Shown piece by piece: positions 1-6,430 of a stretch of DNA of 14,906 nt (position 1 is its first letter; every line of letters begins with the position of its first letter). The DNA is from CAZAGD01 sp049699975 (lineage in GTDB: Bacteria; Desulfobacterota; SM23-61), in the NCBI GenBank assembly GCA_049699975.1, contig JBNAWB010000083.1, positions 1 through 14,906 on the forward strand, in the 5' to 3' direction. Under the pieces are notes generated by a model. It searched no databases and was not told the DNA's origin. It saw nothing but the letters and a program-made list of their open reading frames with translations. A program made the translations under genes and the position numbers.

Positions 1-21
1 TACGAGTCGATTCCGACCTAA

Positions 22-47
22 CCCTCTCCCCACGCCTGGGGAGAGGG
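22..47. repeat. GC-rich hairpin repeat downstream of the SDR gene
   Basis: A perfect 10-base inverted repeat (CCCTCTCCCC, six-base loop, GGGGAGAGGG) lies about 105 bases past the stop codon of the dehydrogenase. No T-run follows it on the minus strand, so it is a poor intrinsic terminator. It resembles the palindromic element at 6096-6145 in composition (CTAACCC and CTCCCC blocks), which suggests a dispersed intergenic repeat family. The rest of positions 1-152 holds no gene. Positions 118-150 include a CTCTGCGGTGAA stretch typical of another common short intergenic repeat. Confidence 0.6.
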
Positions 48-152
48 GAGGGTGAAGGGAATAAGTGTAAATATTTAATCGCTCCGAGTGATAATTAATT
101 CTTTTAATAAAAATTTTCTCCGCGCCCTTTGCCTGCTCTGCGGTGAATTCCT

Positions 153-911
153 TTAGCACATGGTTAGTCCGCCAGATACACTCAAGGTTTGCCCGGTGAT
201 AAAAGCTGCTTCATCAGATGCTAAGAAGGCCACAGCCCCAGCAATATCCTCAGGTTTGCCCAAGCGTCGGAAGGGAACTGCTTTGACCATAGCATCAATG
301 ATCTTGGCTCCTGTTTCTCCTTTGGTTAATTCAGCCAATAAAGGAGTTTCCGTAGGTCCTGGGCAGACACAATTTACATTGATCTGATAACGAGCCATCT
401 CCCGTGCTATGGTCTTAGTGAAGGCAATAATACCCCCTTTACAGGCAGAGTAAACTGCTTCTCCTGAACTTCCTACCCTTCCTGCATCAGAACTAATATT
501 TACGATTTTCCCGTATTTTCTTTCGATCATATGATCCAAAACTGCGCGCGTACAAAAGATGGGACCTTTTAGATTAATGGCGATGACTTTTTCCCAGAAT
601 TCGGGGGTGTTTTTTACGAAAGGCTCAATAATATCCCAACCAGCATTGTTCACCAACACATCCAACTTGCCAAATTTATCTAAAGTCGTGTTCACCATAT
701 CTTGCACTTGTTTTAGATCTGTAATATCCGTTTTTAAAGCTAAGCCTTTTCCGCCTTCTTTTTCCACAAGGTTAACAGTCTCCTGGGCTCCTTCAGTTTT
801 TATGTCCGCCACTACTACTATTGCCCCTAAGGAAGCAAATTTAAGAGCTATAGCTCTTCCAATTCCTCCCGCTGCTCCGGTAACAATGGCAATTTTATCC
901 TGCAGGTTCAT
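153..911 (-). CDS. Short-chain dehydrogenase/reductase, BadH-like (2-hydroxycyclohexanecarboxyl-CoA dehydrogenase type)
   Basis: This 252-residue protein is a classical SDR that would oxidise a hydroxyl on a substrate, here probably an acyl-CoA, with NAD in the cytoplasm. The nucleotide-binding motif TGAAGGIG is at residues 11-18 and NNAG at 88-91. The catalytic Ser141, Tyr154 and Lys158 are in place. The blocks NNAGWDI, VGSSGEAVYSACKGG and ITGQTLSVSGGLTM closely match what I recall of BadH from anaerobic cyclohexanecarboxylate/benzoate degradation, so a beta-hydroxyacyl-CoA substrate is a fair inference. ATG at 911 follows a strong AGGAGGG ribosome site. It is separated by 286 bases from the amidohydrolase gene and may have its own promoter. 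No BadI-type ring hydrolase is in the window, so a ring substrate is not shown. Family sure, substrate uncertain. Confidence 0.9.
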   Translation of the reverse strand: MNLQDKIAIVTGAAGGIGRAIALKFASLGAIVVVADIKTEGAQETVNLVEKEGGKGLALKTDITDLKQVQDMVNTTLDKFGKLDVLVNNAGWDIIEPFVKNTPEFWEKVIAINLKGPIFCTRAVLDHMIERKYGKIVNISSDAGRVGSSGEAVYSACKGGIIAFTKTIAREMARYQINVNCVCPGPTETPLLAELTKGETGAKIIDAMVKAVPFRRLGKPEDIAGAVAFLASDEAAFITGQTLSVSGGLTMC

Positions 912-1197
912 TTTTCCCTCCTTACCTTATTATCTGTAAAGTTAAAAGTTATTTTCCCTCTCCTCCTGGAGGCTGTATAGCCATGTCATTACAAGTGGGC
1001 GTAGTGATCAAAGGTCGATGCGCCCCACGCTCCCCAGCATCAAGTGCGGGGTCGCTCGCCATGACAAAAAGGGATGGTGACACAGTCTCCTCGAAAGGAG
1101 AGGGGTTCTTATGGTTCTGTTTGGCTCAAATTTGCTTTTCATAAAACTTTTGACAATATCTTAATTATCCACTTAGTAGGTGGGCACCATTTTTTTC
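912..1197. other. Intergenic region with degenerate palindromic repeats, no gene
   Basis: These 286 bases separate the amidohydrolase from the dehydrogenase. No convincing coding frame is present. TGTCAT at 984-989 faces ATGACA at 1061-1066 across GC-rich sequence, like the ends of a short palindromic dispersed element. CCTCC-T-GGAGG at 962-972 is a perfect short dyad. I do not see a convincing minus-strand promoter for the dehydrogenase, although the GC-rich insert could mask one. Confidence 0.5.
1086..1101. repeat. Short hairpin TCTCCT-CGAA-AGGAGA
   Basis: A perfect six-base stem with a four-base CGAA loop lies downstream of the amidohydrolase stop at 1198. No clear T-run follows on the minus strand, so terminator function is doubtful. 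It sits next to the palindromic repeat at 984-1066. Confidence 0.4.
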
Positions 1198-2043
1198 TCA
1201 TAGATTGAAAAGCTTCTGGGCATTTTTAAGTAATATCTTTTCCTTCACTTCAGGCTTCATCTGGATCTTTTCAAAATCAGCCAGCCAGCGCTCGGGCGTA
1301 ATGTACGGATGGTCTGAACCAAAAAGGCATTTGTCCTGTAAAAAGGTATTCGCATACTGAACTAATGAAGACGGAAAATATTTGGGGGACCATCCCGAAA
1401 GATCTATATAAACATTGGCTTTATGCATGGCTACCGCCAGCATCTCTTCTTGCCATGGCCAGGCTGGATGAGCGCCGATAATCGTTAGCTCTGGAAAATC
1501 AGCAGCCAAGTCATCAATATAAGGAATGGGACGACAATATTTTAAGCGAATGCCGTCCCCTCCAGGAGCACCCGCCCCATAACCTGTATTTCCCATATGA
1601 AAAAGTACGGGCACTTTTAGTTCCGCAATCTTCTCCCAGAGAGGATAAAACCTTTTGTCGCTCGGATAGAAGGCTTGAGCCGCTTGCTGAAACTTAACTC
1701 CTTTTAGGCCTAAATCTTTTATAGCAATTTCTACTTCTTTGATCGCTACCTTTCCCTTCCAGGGGTCTACTCCGGCAAAACCGATAAAAGTTTTCGGGTA
1801 TTTTTGGACTAATTTGGCTATGTATTCATTTTTTAAACGAGGATTCCCCGTATTAGTCTCTGCATCCCACCCCAAAAGAACGCCCATAATATCCAAAGAT
1901 TGATACCGCTCGACAAGCTGTTCTTCGGTTAAAACTTCCACTTTTTTCCCGAAAAAACGAAAAGCATCTTCAATATACTTTCCCCCACAATCAATGACGT
2001 CTTCCTTTGTCCCGGGATGAACATGGGTATCGATTGCTTTCAT
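1198..2043 (-). CDS. Metal-dependent amidohydrolase (amidohydrolase 2 / COG2159 type)
   Basis: This 281-residue protein is a TIM-barrel amidohydrolase of the group that includes ACMS decarboxylase, gamma-resorcylate decarboxylase and oxalomesaconate hydratase. The metal ligands are visible: His7 and His9 in the N-terminal THVHPG, His149 in LFHMG, His192 in GAHPAW and Asp244 in GSDHP. Members hydrolyse, hydrate or decarboxylate carboxylic acids, and the reaction here cannot be named. ATG at 2043 has a strong GAGGAGG ribosome site six to eight bases upstream. It starts 23 bases after the TetR stop, so regulator and enzyme are very likely co-transcribed. This suggests the enzyme acts on, or clears, a compound related to the regulator's ligand. 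Length is normal for the family and nothing is missing. Confidence 0.88.
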   Translation of the reverse strand: MKAIDTHVHPGTKEDVIDCGGKYIEDAFRFFGKKVEVLTEEQLVERYQSLDIMGVLLGWDAETNTGNPRLKNEYIAKLVQKYPKTFIGFAGVDPWKGKVAIKEVEIAIKDLGLKGVKFQQAAQAFYPSDKRFYPLWEKIAELKVPVLFHMGNTGYGAGAPGGDGIRLKYCRPIPYIDDLAADFPELTIIGAHPAWPWQEEMLAVAMHKANVYIDLSGWSPKYFPSSLVQYANTFLQDKCLFGSDHPYITPERWLADFEKIQMKPEVKEKILLKNAQKLFNL

Positions 2044-2066
2044 TTTTGCCTCCTCAATTTAAAATT

Positions 2067-2759
2067 TTATCTGGCCAGATTAATTAATCGTTCATTGCGC
2101 TGCTTTTTTAGAGATTTTTGAATTTTGTAAAGGCTCTTTAAGGGAATAGTTATAGTACCACTTTCTTTTTCAATCCCCGCTACAAAAATTTCGTACAAAG
2201 GCTCGGCCGCTTTGGTTAATTCCGGAAATCTCCCCAAGATTGATCCCCGAATGGTAATATGTTCGATTGCTCCCAAAATGGCATCTCGCAACAAAAGGGA
2301 ATCTATATTTTCTTTCAAGACCCCTTCTTGCTTCCCTTCTTCAATTATTTGCGCCACAATTTTACTAAACTCACGGATTAAATAATAAGCGCGGGTGCTA
2401 TAAAAGCGGGGATTCAAATGAATGTTTTGCAGGAGAATGAGCACGTAATCTTTGTTCTTTTCATAAAAATTAAGGTGGTACCAGATAAGTTTGCGCAGCT
2501 TAGAGAGCGCGCCTTTAACACCTTGTAAATGTTCCTGAAGACCAGAAAGAAAATTTTCCATCCGCTCCTCAGGGATGGAAAAGAGCAGATCTTCTTTATT
2601 CTTGAAATAGTCATAAATGCTTCCTTCAGAAATATTGGCTTGGCGGGCGATTTCGGCGATGGTGGCTTCATTGAACCCTTTTTGGGCAAAGATTTCCGTG
2701 GCCACTCTCAAGATTAACTGCTTTTTATTCTCTTCCCCATGATTCCTTTGTCGGGCCAT
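2067..2759 (-). CDS. TetR/AcrR-family transcriptional regulator
   Basis: The 230-residue protein has the N-terminal TetR DNA-binding domain, with the helix-turn-helix around residues 34-54 (motifs IAEIARQANIS and GSIYDYFKNKEDLL). The C-terminal all-helical ligand domain is of the sort often found in fatty-acid or acyl-CoA responsive regulators of anaerobic proteobacteria. It probably represses its own gene: the predicted promoter at 2829-2856 has its -10 box inside an inverted repeat (2828-2840), and the same TGAATG half-site recurs at 2979-2991. The ligand may be an acyl-CoA, but this is inference. ATG at 2759 has an AAAGG ribosome site close by. The tail from about residue 205 is rich in Lys and Arg and is of unknown role. 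It could control the whole cluster or only its own two-gene operon. Confidence 0.92.
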   Translation of the reverse strand: MARQRNHGEENKKQLILRVATEIFAQKGFNEATIAEIARQANISEGSIYDYFKNKEDLLFSIPEERMENFLSGLQEHLQGVKGALSKLRKLIWYHLNFYEKNKDYVLILLQNIHLNPRFYSTRAYYLIREFSKIVAQIIEEGKQEGVLKENIDSLLLRDAILGAIEHITIRGSILGRFPELTKAAEPLYEIFVAGIEKESGTITIPLKSLYKIQKSLKKQRNERLINLAR

Positions 2760-2827
2760 TGACCTTTCCCCGGGGCTTCATAATTCCATCTAAATTTGCG
2801 GATTTTAAAGGGAGCAGAATATAAATG

Positions 2828-2840
2828 AATGATACTCATT
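2828..2840. promoter_or_regulatory. Predicted TetR operator overlapping the -10 box
   Basis: AATGA-TAC-TCATT is a perfect five-base inverted repeat with a three-base centre, and it covers the predicted -10 hexamer of the TetR gene. The left arm extends to TGAATGA. From memory, this half-site is the one in the consensus described for the Bacillus acyl-CoA-responsive TetR-family regulator FadR (TGAATGA...TCATTCA), but the right arm here is only partly matched. Confidence 0.55.
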
Positions 2841-2856
2841 TTATTGACCTTGTCAA
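2829..2856 (-). promoter_or_regulatory. Predicted sigma-70 promoter of the TetR-amidohydrolase operon
   Basis: On the minus strand TTGACA (2856-2851) is followed after 16 bases by TATCAT (2834-2829), a five-of-six match to the -10 consensus. The expected start of transcription is near 2822, leaving a leader of about 60 bases before the ATG at 2759. The -35 box is itself part of a TTGAC-CTT-GTCAA dyad at 2844-2856. Confidence 0.6.
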
Positions 2857-2952
2857 GTAAAAAATTTGCCTACCCAAAATTTTTGAATAATTACAAATAG
2901 GAAATTATGCTTAAAAAACCCTTTAATTTAAATAAATTTTCAAAATAGATAT

Positions 2953-2967
2953 TTTTGCTGAGCAAAA
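2953..2967 (-). terminator. Weak hairpin downstream of the hydro-lyase small subunit
   Basis: TTTTGCT-G-AGCAAAA is a perfect seven-base dyad about 40 bases past the stop at 3007. On the minus strand the stem ends in AAAAATAT rather than a T-run, and the stem is A/T-rich, so this is at best a weak terminator. It could equally be a protein-binding dyad. Confidence 0.25.
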
Positions 2968-2978
2968 TTCCTTTTAAG

Positions 2979-2991
2979 TGAATGTCATTCA
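2979..2991. promoter_or_regulatory. Second operator-like palindrome TGAATG-T-CATTCA
   Basis: This is a perfect six-base inverted repeat sharing the TGAATG half-site with the predicted operator at 2828-2840, centre to centre about 151 bases away. It lies between the hydro-lyase stop and the TetR promoter. It may be an auxiliary site of the regulator, but no nearby gene start is explained by it. Confidence 0.4.
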
Positions 2992-3006
2992 GATTTTCTC
3001 TTCTGT

Positions 3007-3507
3007 TTAGGAATCGGCGAACATCTCTTTCAATAAGGCCGTGATCCCACCTTTCTCAAGTACGGCCTGCATCTCTTGCGGGAGGGGTTTCCCTTGAAGG
3101 GTGAGATTTCGGTCTAAGTTTCTTATTAAGGCGGTCTCCAGATCTAATTCTAATACCTCTCCTTCGGTGAAATTCTGAGAGACTGAGGGGCAGGCTAACA
3201 CAGTTAGGCCAATGGCGATAGCGTTACGGAAAAAGATGCGGGCAAATGATTCAGCCACAATCGCTTCTATCCCCAAAGCTTTTAAAGCCCGGGGAGCTGA
3301 TTCCCGGCTTGACCCACAACCAAAGTTCTTGCCAGCTACGATGACATCTCCTTGCTGGGCCTCCTTAGGAAAACGAGGGTTGATAGCTTCCAGAGAATGC
3401 TTTTTGATCTCTTCGATTGGGGCAGCTTGATATATCCCTGGAGAGATAACATCCGTGTTAATATTATCCCCAAACTTCCAAACTCGACCTTTGATAATCC
3501 TATTCAT
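3007..3507 (-). CDS. Isopropylmalate-isomerase/homoaconitase-type hydro-lyase, small subunit (LeuD-like)
   Basis: This 166-residue swivel-domain subunit partners the large subunit just upstream to form an aconitase-family hydro-lyase that moves a hydroxyl between adjacent carbons of a substituted malate. The family blocks GRVWKFGDNINTDVISPG (6-24), NFGCGSSRE (61-69) and ESFARIFFRN (86-95) are intact. The loop after SPG, which sets substrate choice in this family and usually reads YLR/YLN/YLV-like, reads YQAA at 26-29, so the substrate probably differs from isopropylmalate. An ATG at 3528 in the same frame would add seven residues. I chose 3507 because it has an AAGGGGA site and the protein then begins as homologues do. 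The start 3528 remains possible (AAGGA site, spacing nine bases). It is the last gene of the dehydrogenase/hydro-lyase group. Confidence 0.88.
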   Translation of the reverse strand: MNRIIKGRVWKFGDNINTDVISPGIYQAAPIEEIKKHSLEAINPRFPKEAQQGDVIVAGKNFGCGSSRESAPRALKALGIEAIVAESFARIFFRNAIAIGLTVLACPSVSQNFTEGEVLELDLETALIRNLDRNLTLQGKPLPQEMQAVLEKGGITALLKEMFADS

Positions 3508-3540
3508 AACTTCCCCTTTGGTCTTCATTTATTAATTTCC

Positions 3541-4797
3541 TTACAAAAATTCCCTGGGATCAGTTATCTGTCCGGTAATAGCTGAGGCCGCCACCGTAGC
3601 TGATGATCCCAAATAAACCTCAGCTTCACTACTCCCCATGCGGCCCTGAAAGTTGCGATTTATAGAAGCAAGGCACCTTTCTCCTGGAGCAAGTAATCCC
3701 ATATGTACGCCAGGGCAAGGTCCGCAAGTGGAATTGCAAATAATGGCTCCCGCCTCCACCATGATTTCCAAAATTCCGGATTGTAAAGCTTGCCGATAAA
3801 CCTCCCATGAAGCAGGAATAACAATTAAGCGCACTCCATGATGCACTTTTTTCCCCTTCAGGATTCGGGCAGCAATCTGCAAATCCTCAAGGCGCCCATT
3901 TGTGCAAGAACCAAGGAAAGCTTGATCAATGGAAATCTTTCCCAACTGGGAGATGGGCTTGACATTATCGACATTGGCCGGCAGGGCTACCTGAGGTTCC
4001 AGGTGTGAAGCATCTATTTTATAAATCTGGGCATATTGAGCATCAGGGTCGCTTTTGATCAACGAAAAAGGTTTTTTAGCGCGCCCCCTTAAAAACTCAA
4101 TGACCTTTTGGTCAGGCTCAAAAAAACCAAACTTGGCTCCCAATTCTACACTCATATTACTCATCGTCATCCGACTGGCCAAGGACATGCTCTGAGCAAC
4201 AGAACCAGTGAACTCAATGGCTTTATACTGAGCAACCTCAGTACTATACTGGCCAGCAATATACAAAAGAAGGTCTTTGGACATGACTCCCAAAGGAAGT
4301 TTCCCTTCCATTTGAAATTGAATTGTCTCCGGCACTAAAAACCAAAGTTTGCCAGTGGCCAATACATAGGCCATCTCCGAATAGCCGATCCCTGTGCCGG
4401 CAGCTCCCAAAGCGCCATAAGTAACCGTATGCGAATCGGTGCCTACTATTAAATCTCCTGGAACTACGTGCCCTTTTTCGGGAAGCACTTGATGGCAAAT
4501 TCCCGCATTCTCCCCATAAGCATAACGAATTCCATATTCTTCAACAGCTTTTCTGATCGTTTGATGGTGCGTAGCTGCGGCAATTGTGGGTGCTGGAACC
4601 CAATGGTCTATAATGCTAATTACTTTTTCTGGATCCCAAATCTTTTTCACTCCAGCTTCTTTGAGAATGGGATAAACTCCGCGCATCCCTTCATGAATCA
4701 TGGCCCAATCAATATTAGCTATCACATATTCTCCTGCTCTCACCGCCTCTCGCCCGGAAGCTCGGGCCAAGATCTTTTCGGCTAAGGTCAATCCCAT
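3541..4797 (-). CDS. Isopropylmalate-isomerase/homoaconitase-type hydro-lyase, large subunit (LeuC-like)
   Basis: The 418-residue catalytic subunit carries a [4Fe-4S] cluster held by Cys298 (GSCTNGR) and Cys358/Cys361 (STCGPCPG). GTDSHT is at 119-124 and NRNFQGRMGS at 380-389. The length of about 420 fits the short anaerobic/archaeal LeuC-HacA-DmdA group rather than the longer proteobacterial LeuC. It catalyses dehydration/rehydration of a malate-type acid in the cytoplasm and is oxygen-sensitive by family. It starts 29 bases after the beta-decarboxylating dehydrogenase and ends just before the small subunit, so the three form one transcription unit. ATG at 4797 has a GGAGGAG site. No isopropylmalate or homocitrate synthase is in the window, and the neighbours are catabolic. 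A citramalate, dimethylmalate or other alkylmalate substrate is as likely as isopropylmalate. Confidence 0.92.
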   Translation of the reverse strand: MGLTLAEKILARASGREAVRAGEYVIANIDWAMIHEGMRGVYPILKEAGVKKIWDPEKVISIIDHWVPAPTIAAATHHQTIRKAVEEYGIRYAYGENAGICHQVLPEKGHVVPGDLIVGTDSHTVTYGALGAAGTGIGYSEMAYVLATGKLWFLVPETIQFQMEGKLPLGVMSKDLLLYIAGQYSTEVAQYKAIEFTGSVAQSMSLASRMTMSNMSVELGAKFGFFEPDQKVIEFLRGRAKKPFSLIKSDPDAQYAQIYKIDASHLEPQVALPANVDNVKPISQLGKISIDQAFLGSCTNGRLEDLQIAARILKGKKVHHGVRLIVIPASWEVYRQALQSGILEIMVEAGAIICNSTCGPCPGVHMGLLAPGERCLASINRNFQGRMGSSEAEVYLGSSATVAASAITGQITDPREFL

Positions 4798-4826
4798 AAT
4801 GAAGTCTCCTCCAAAATTGTTGGCCT

Positions 4827-5897
4827 TTATTTAATGGCTCTTAAAACTGCCTCGGCAAATTCTTTGGTCCTGGCTTTTCCACCTTGATCCGGGGTCAAAT
4901 ATTTTCTTTCTCTATATACCGTGGCCACAGCCTCCTCCAAAGCTGTAGCTTCTCTGGGCATCTGTAAATATTCCAGCATCATTTTGGCGGAGAGAATCAT
5001 AGCTGTGGGGTTAACTAGGCCTTTCCCGGCAATATCAGGGGCCGACCCATGGACTGGTTCAAAATAAGGTTTTTTCCCTCCGATTACGGCACTGGGCGCT
5101 AAGCCCAATCCGCCCACTAATTCTGCTGCTTCATCAGCCAGAATATCGCCATATAAATTCGGTGTAACTATAACGTCAAAAGATTTAGGAAAGCGCATCA
5201 AGCGGCGAGCCGCATCATCGACGTGGAAATGTTCATAAGTTAAATCAGGATTTCTCTGACATTCCTCAGTAACTATTCTTTGGAATAGTCCATCAGATTG
5301 AGTTAAAACATTTGATTTAGTCACGATGGTAATTTTTCCAGGATACCCTTGCTTTTTTCTTTCACGGGCAAAGATACAGGCATATTCAGCCAAGCGCTTC
5401 ACTCCCTTTTCGCTAATGACGCGCACGGCAAATTTGCCTGGGCCAAATTCTGAAAATTTTTTCCCCAACCGATCTTTAAACTCCGGCAAAGCCTGGGCTA
5501 AAAGACTAAGGTCTCCTTCCCGGGCCGGATATTCCCCTTCGGTATTCTCGCGCAGAATTACAAAATCAATTCCTTGCGGATTTTTTAAGGGACTTTCCAC
5601 TCCCAAATAATATTTAGCGGGGCGAATATTTACAAAATTATCCAGTCCCCAACGTAGAAAGTCCAAGATAGGCCGGCTTATTCCTCCTTGAGCGCCAAAG
5701 AGGATAGCATCTGCCTGCAGACAAAGATTCCGGATTTCTTCCGGGAATACTTCTTTACCCAACTTTTGGGCCGCCTCACCATGCAGAGGTTCGAAAATCT
5801 CCAATTCAAAATTAGCCTTCTTTAAAATTTCACAAGTAACGGCCATTATTTCTGGTCCGACACCATCACCACCTAAAGCAACTATTTTCTTCTTCAT
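4827..5897 (-). CDS. Beta-decarboxylating hydroxyacid dehydrogenase (isocitrate/isopropylmalate/D-malate family)
   Basis: This 356-residue enzyme would oxidise and decarboxylate a 3-substituted malate to a 2-oxo acid with NAD. GDGVGPEI is at 10-17. The substrate-binding arginines are Arg82, Arg92 and Arg116, the last in LRENTEGEY, a form seen in D-malate/tartrate and isocitrate enzymes rather than the usual isopropylmalate one. Lys194 (KSNVL) and Asp227, Asp251 and Asp255 complete the catalytic and metal site. HGSAPDIAG at 283-291, with Asp288, points to NAD rather than NADP. It precedes the hydro-lyase genes, which would supply its 3-hydroxy substrate. ATG at 5897 has a strong GGGAGGAAGG site. 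A 533-base gap upstream suggests its own promoter. The position-specific residues that read the substrate side chain do not allow me to name the acid. Confidence 0.9.
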   Translation of the reverse strand: MKKKIVALGGDGVGPEIMAVTCEILKKANFELEIFEPLHGEAAQKLGKEVFPEEIRNLCLQADAILFGAQGGISRPILDFLRWGLDNFVNIRPAKYYLGVESPLKNPQGIDFVILRENTEGEYPAREGDLSLLAQALPEFKDRLGKKFSEFGPGKFAVRVISEKGVKRLAEYACIFARERKKQGYPGKITIVTKSNVLTQSDGLFQRIVTEECQRNPDLTYEHFHVDDAARRLMRFPKSFDVIVTPNLYGDILADEAAELVGGLGLAPSAVIGGKKPYFEPVHGSAPDIAGKGLVNPTAMILSAKMMLEYLQMPREATALEEAVATVYRERKYLTPDQGGKARTKEFAEAVLRAIK

Positions 5898-5945
5898 CCT
5901 TCCTCCCCAAATTAGAAAAATTTTACATAGAGACCACCAAGAACC

Positions 5946-5969
5946 CAGCGCGGTGGAGCCGCAATCAAA
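5946..5969. repeat. Direct repeat copy 1 (CAGCGCGG...CAAA)
   Basis: This 24-base block matches the block at 6166-6189 at 20 of 24 positions. Shared cores are CAGCGCGG and GAGCC. The two copies are 220 bases apart in the same intergenic region. Confidence 0.6.
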
Positions 5970-6043
5970 CTATCCCTCTATCACCTTTTGCCAAGTGGAG
6001 AGGCGAAATTTTAGGGCAAGGGTTCATCCCTGGCCGCATTTTC

Positions 6044-6064
6044 GGCAAGCCCTAATGGCTTGCC
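6044..6064. repeat. Hairpin GGCAAGCC-CTAAT-GGCTTGCC
   Basis: A perfect eight-base stem with a five-base loop. No T-run follows on the minus strand, so it is more likely part of a dispersed repeat than an intrinsic terminator. Confidence 0.5.
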
Positions 6065-6095
6065 CTACGTTTTCCCTTTTCCATATTCACCGCCA

Positions 6096-6145
6096 CTAAC
6101 CCCTCCTTCCTCCCCTTAATTTAAGGGGAGGTTAGGTGGGGTTAG
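6096..6145. repeat. Compound palindromic repeat with nested arms
   Basis: Outer arms CTAACCCC (6096-6103) and GGGGTTAG (6138-6145) enclose a perfect 11-base dyad, CCTCCCCTTAA-T-TTAAGGGGAGG (6109-6131). The composition matches the hairpin at 22-47, consistent with one dispersed repeat family flanking this gene group. Confidence 0.65.
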
Positions 6146-6165
6146 AAAATTTGCCACAGATGCCA

Positions 6166-6189
6166 CAGCGCGGCAGAGCCACAACCAAA
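6166..6189. repeat. Direct repeat copy 2 (CAGCGCGG...CAAA)
   Basis: The partner of 5946-5969, with 20 of 24 positions identical. It follows a TTTGCCACAGATGCCACAG stretch. Confidence 0.6.
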
Positions 6190-6194
6190 AATTT

Positions 6195-6298
6195 ATTTCT
6201 CGCGGAGGCCGCAGAGAACCCAGAGGAAAATTAATTTTTTTAAAAATATTATACATTTCTTTCTCTGGGCACTCGGCGAGTTCTGTGAGATTTATCCT
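6195..6298. repeat. Degenerate inverted repeat pair around an AT-rich centre
   Basis: GCAGAGAACCCAGAGG near 6208-6233 faces CTCTGGGCACTC near 6262-6275, so the two flanks read partly as inverse copies around an AT-rich spacer. The CCGCAGAG/CTCTGCGG words recur at about 135-147. The match is imperfect. Confidence 0.35.
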
Positions 6299-6380
6299 TT
6301 TCCCCTTGCGCCTACCGCCTTACGATTAGACCATTATACTTAAATCCCCGCTTCTTGCCCCTTGCTTTCTAATATTCTTC

Positions 6381-6393
6381 TATTGGACCAATA
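6381..6393. repeat. Short dyad TATTGG-A-CCAATA
   Basis: A perfect six-base inverted repeat about 40 bases past the lyase stop codon. It has no T-run on either side that would support termination and could be a protein site or chance. Confidence 0.25.
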
Positions 6394-6430
6394 TTCATGT
6401 TATTTTAAATCGGCCTTTATCTGCGTCCCG

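Larger units (their letters stand above)
5898..6430. other. 533-base intergenic region rich in degenerate short repeats
   Basis: No coding frame with a plausible start is visible. The region holds at least four separate repeat structures (listed individually) plus ACCACCAAG and TTTGCCACAGATGCCACAG stretches that resemble short repeats common between genes in many environmental genomes. A minus-strand TATAAT at 6253-6248 could be a -10 box for the dehydrogenase operon, but the position 17 bases upstream shows no good -35 match. Nothing identifies a strong terminator after the lyase gene at 6431. Confidence 0.6.

Noticed and set aside
22..47. Intrinsic terminator for the dehydrogenase gene
   Set aside because: The stem is strong but no T-run follows on the minus strand. 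It fits a dispersed repeat better.
1140..1190. TTGACA on the plus strand near 1150 as a promoter
   Set aside because: No plus-strand gene follows and no good -10 box is at the right distance.
4108..4785. Overlapping reading frames inside the large hydro-lyase gene on either strand
   Set aside because: They are out-of-frame shadows of a well-conserved gene, with no family motifs or ribosome sites.
3007..5897. Reading the three genes as a leucine biosynthesis operon
   Set aside because: No synthase or acetolactate genes are present, neighbours are catabolic, the small-subunit loop is atypical and the dehydrogenase has RENTEGEY. It cannot be fully excluded without the genome.
5898..6430. CRISPR-like array in the repeat-rich gap
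   Set aside because: The repeats are of different families, occur at most twice and are not evenly spaced.
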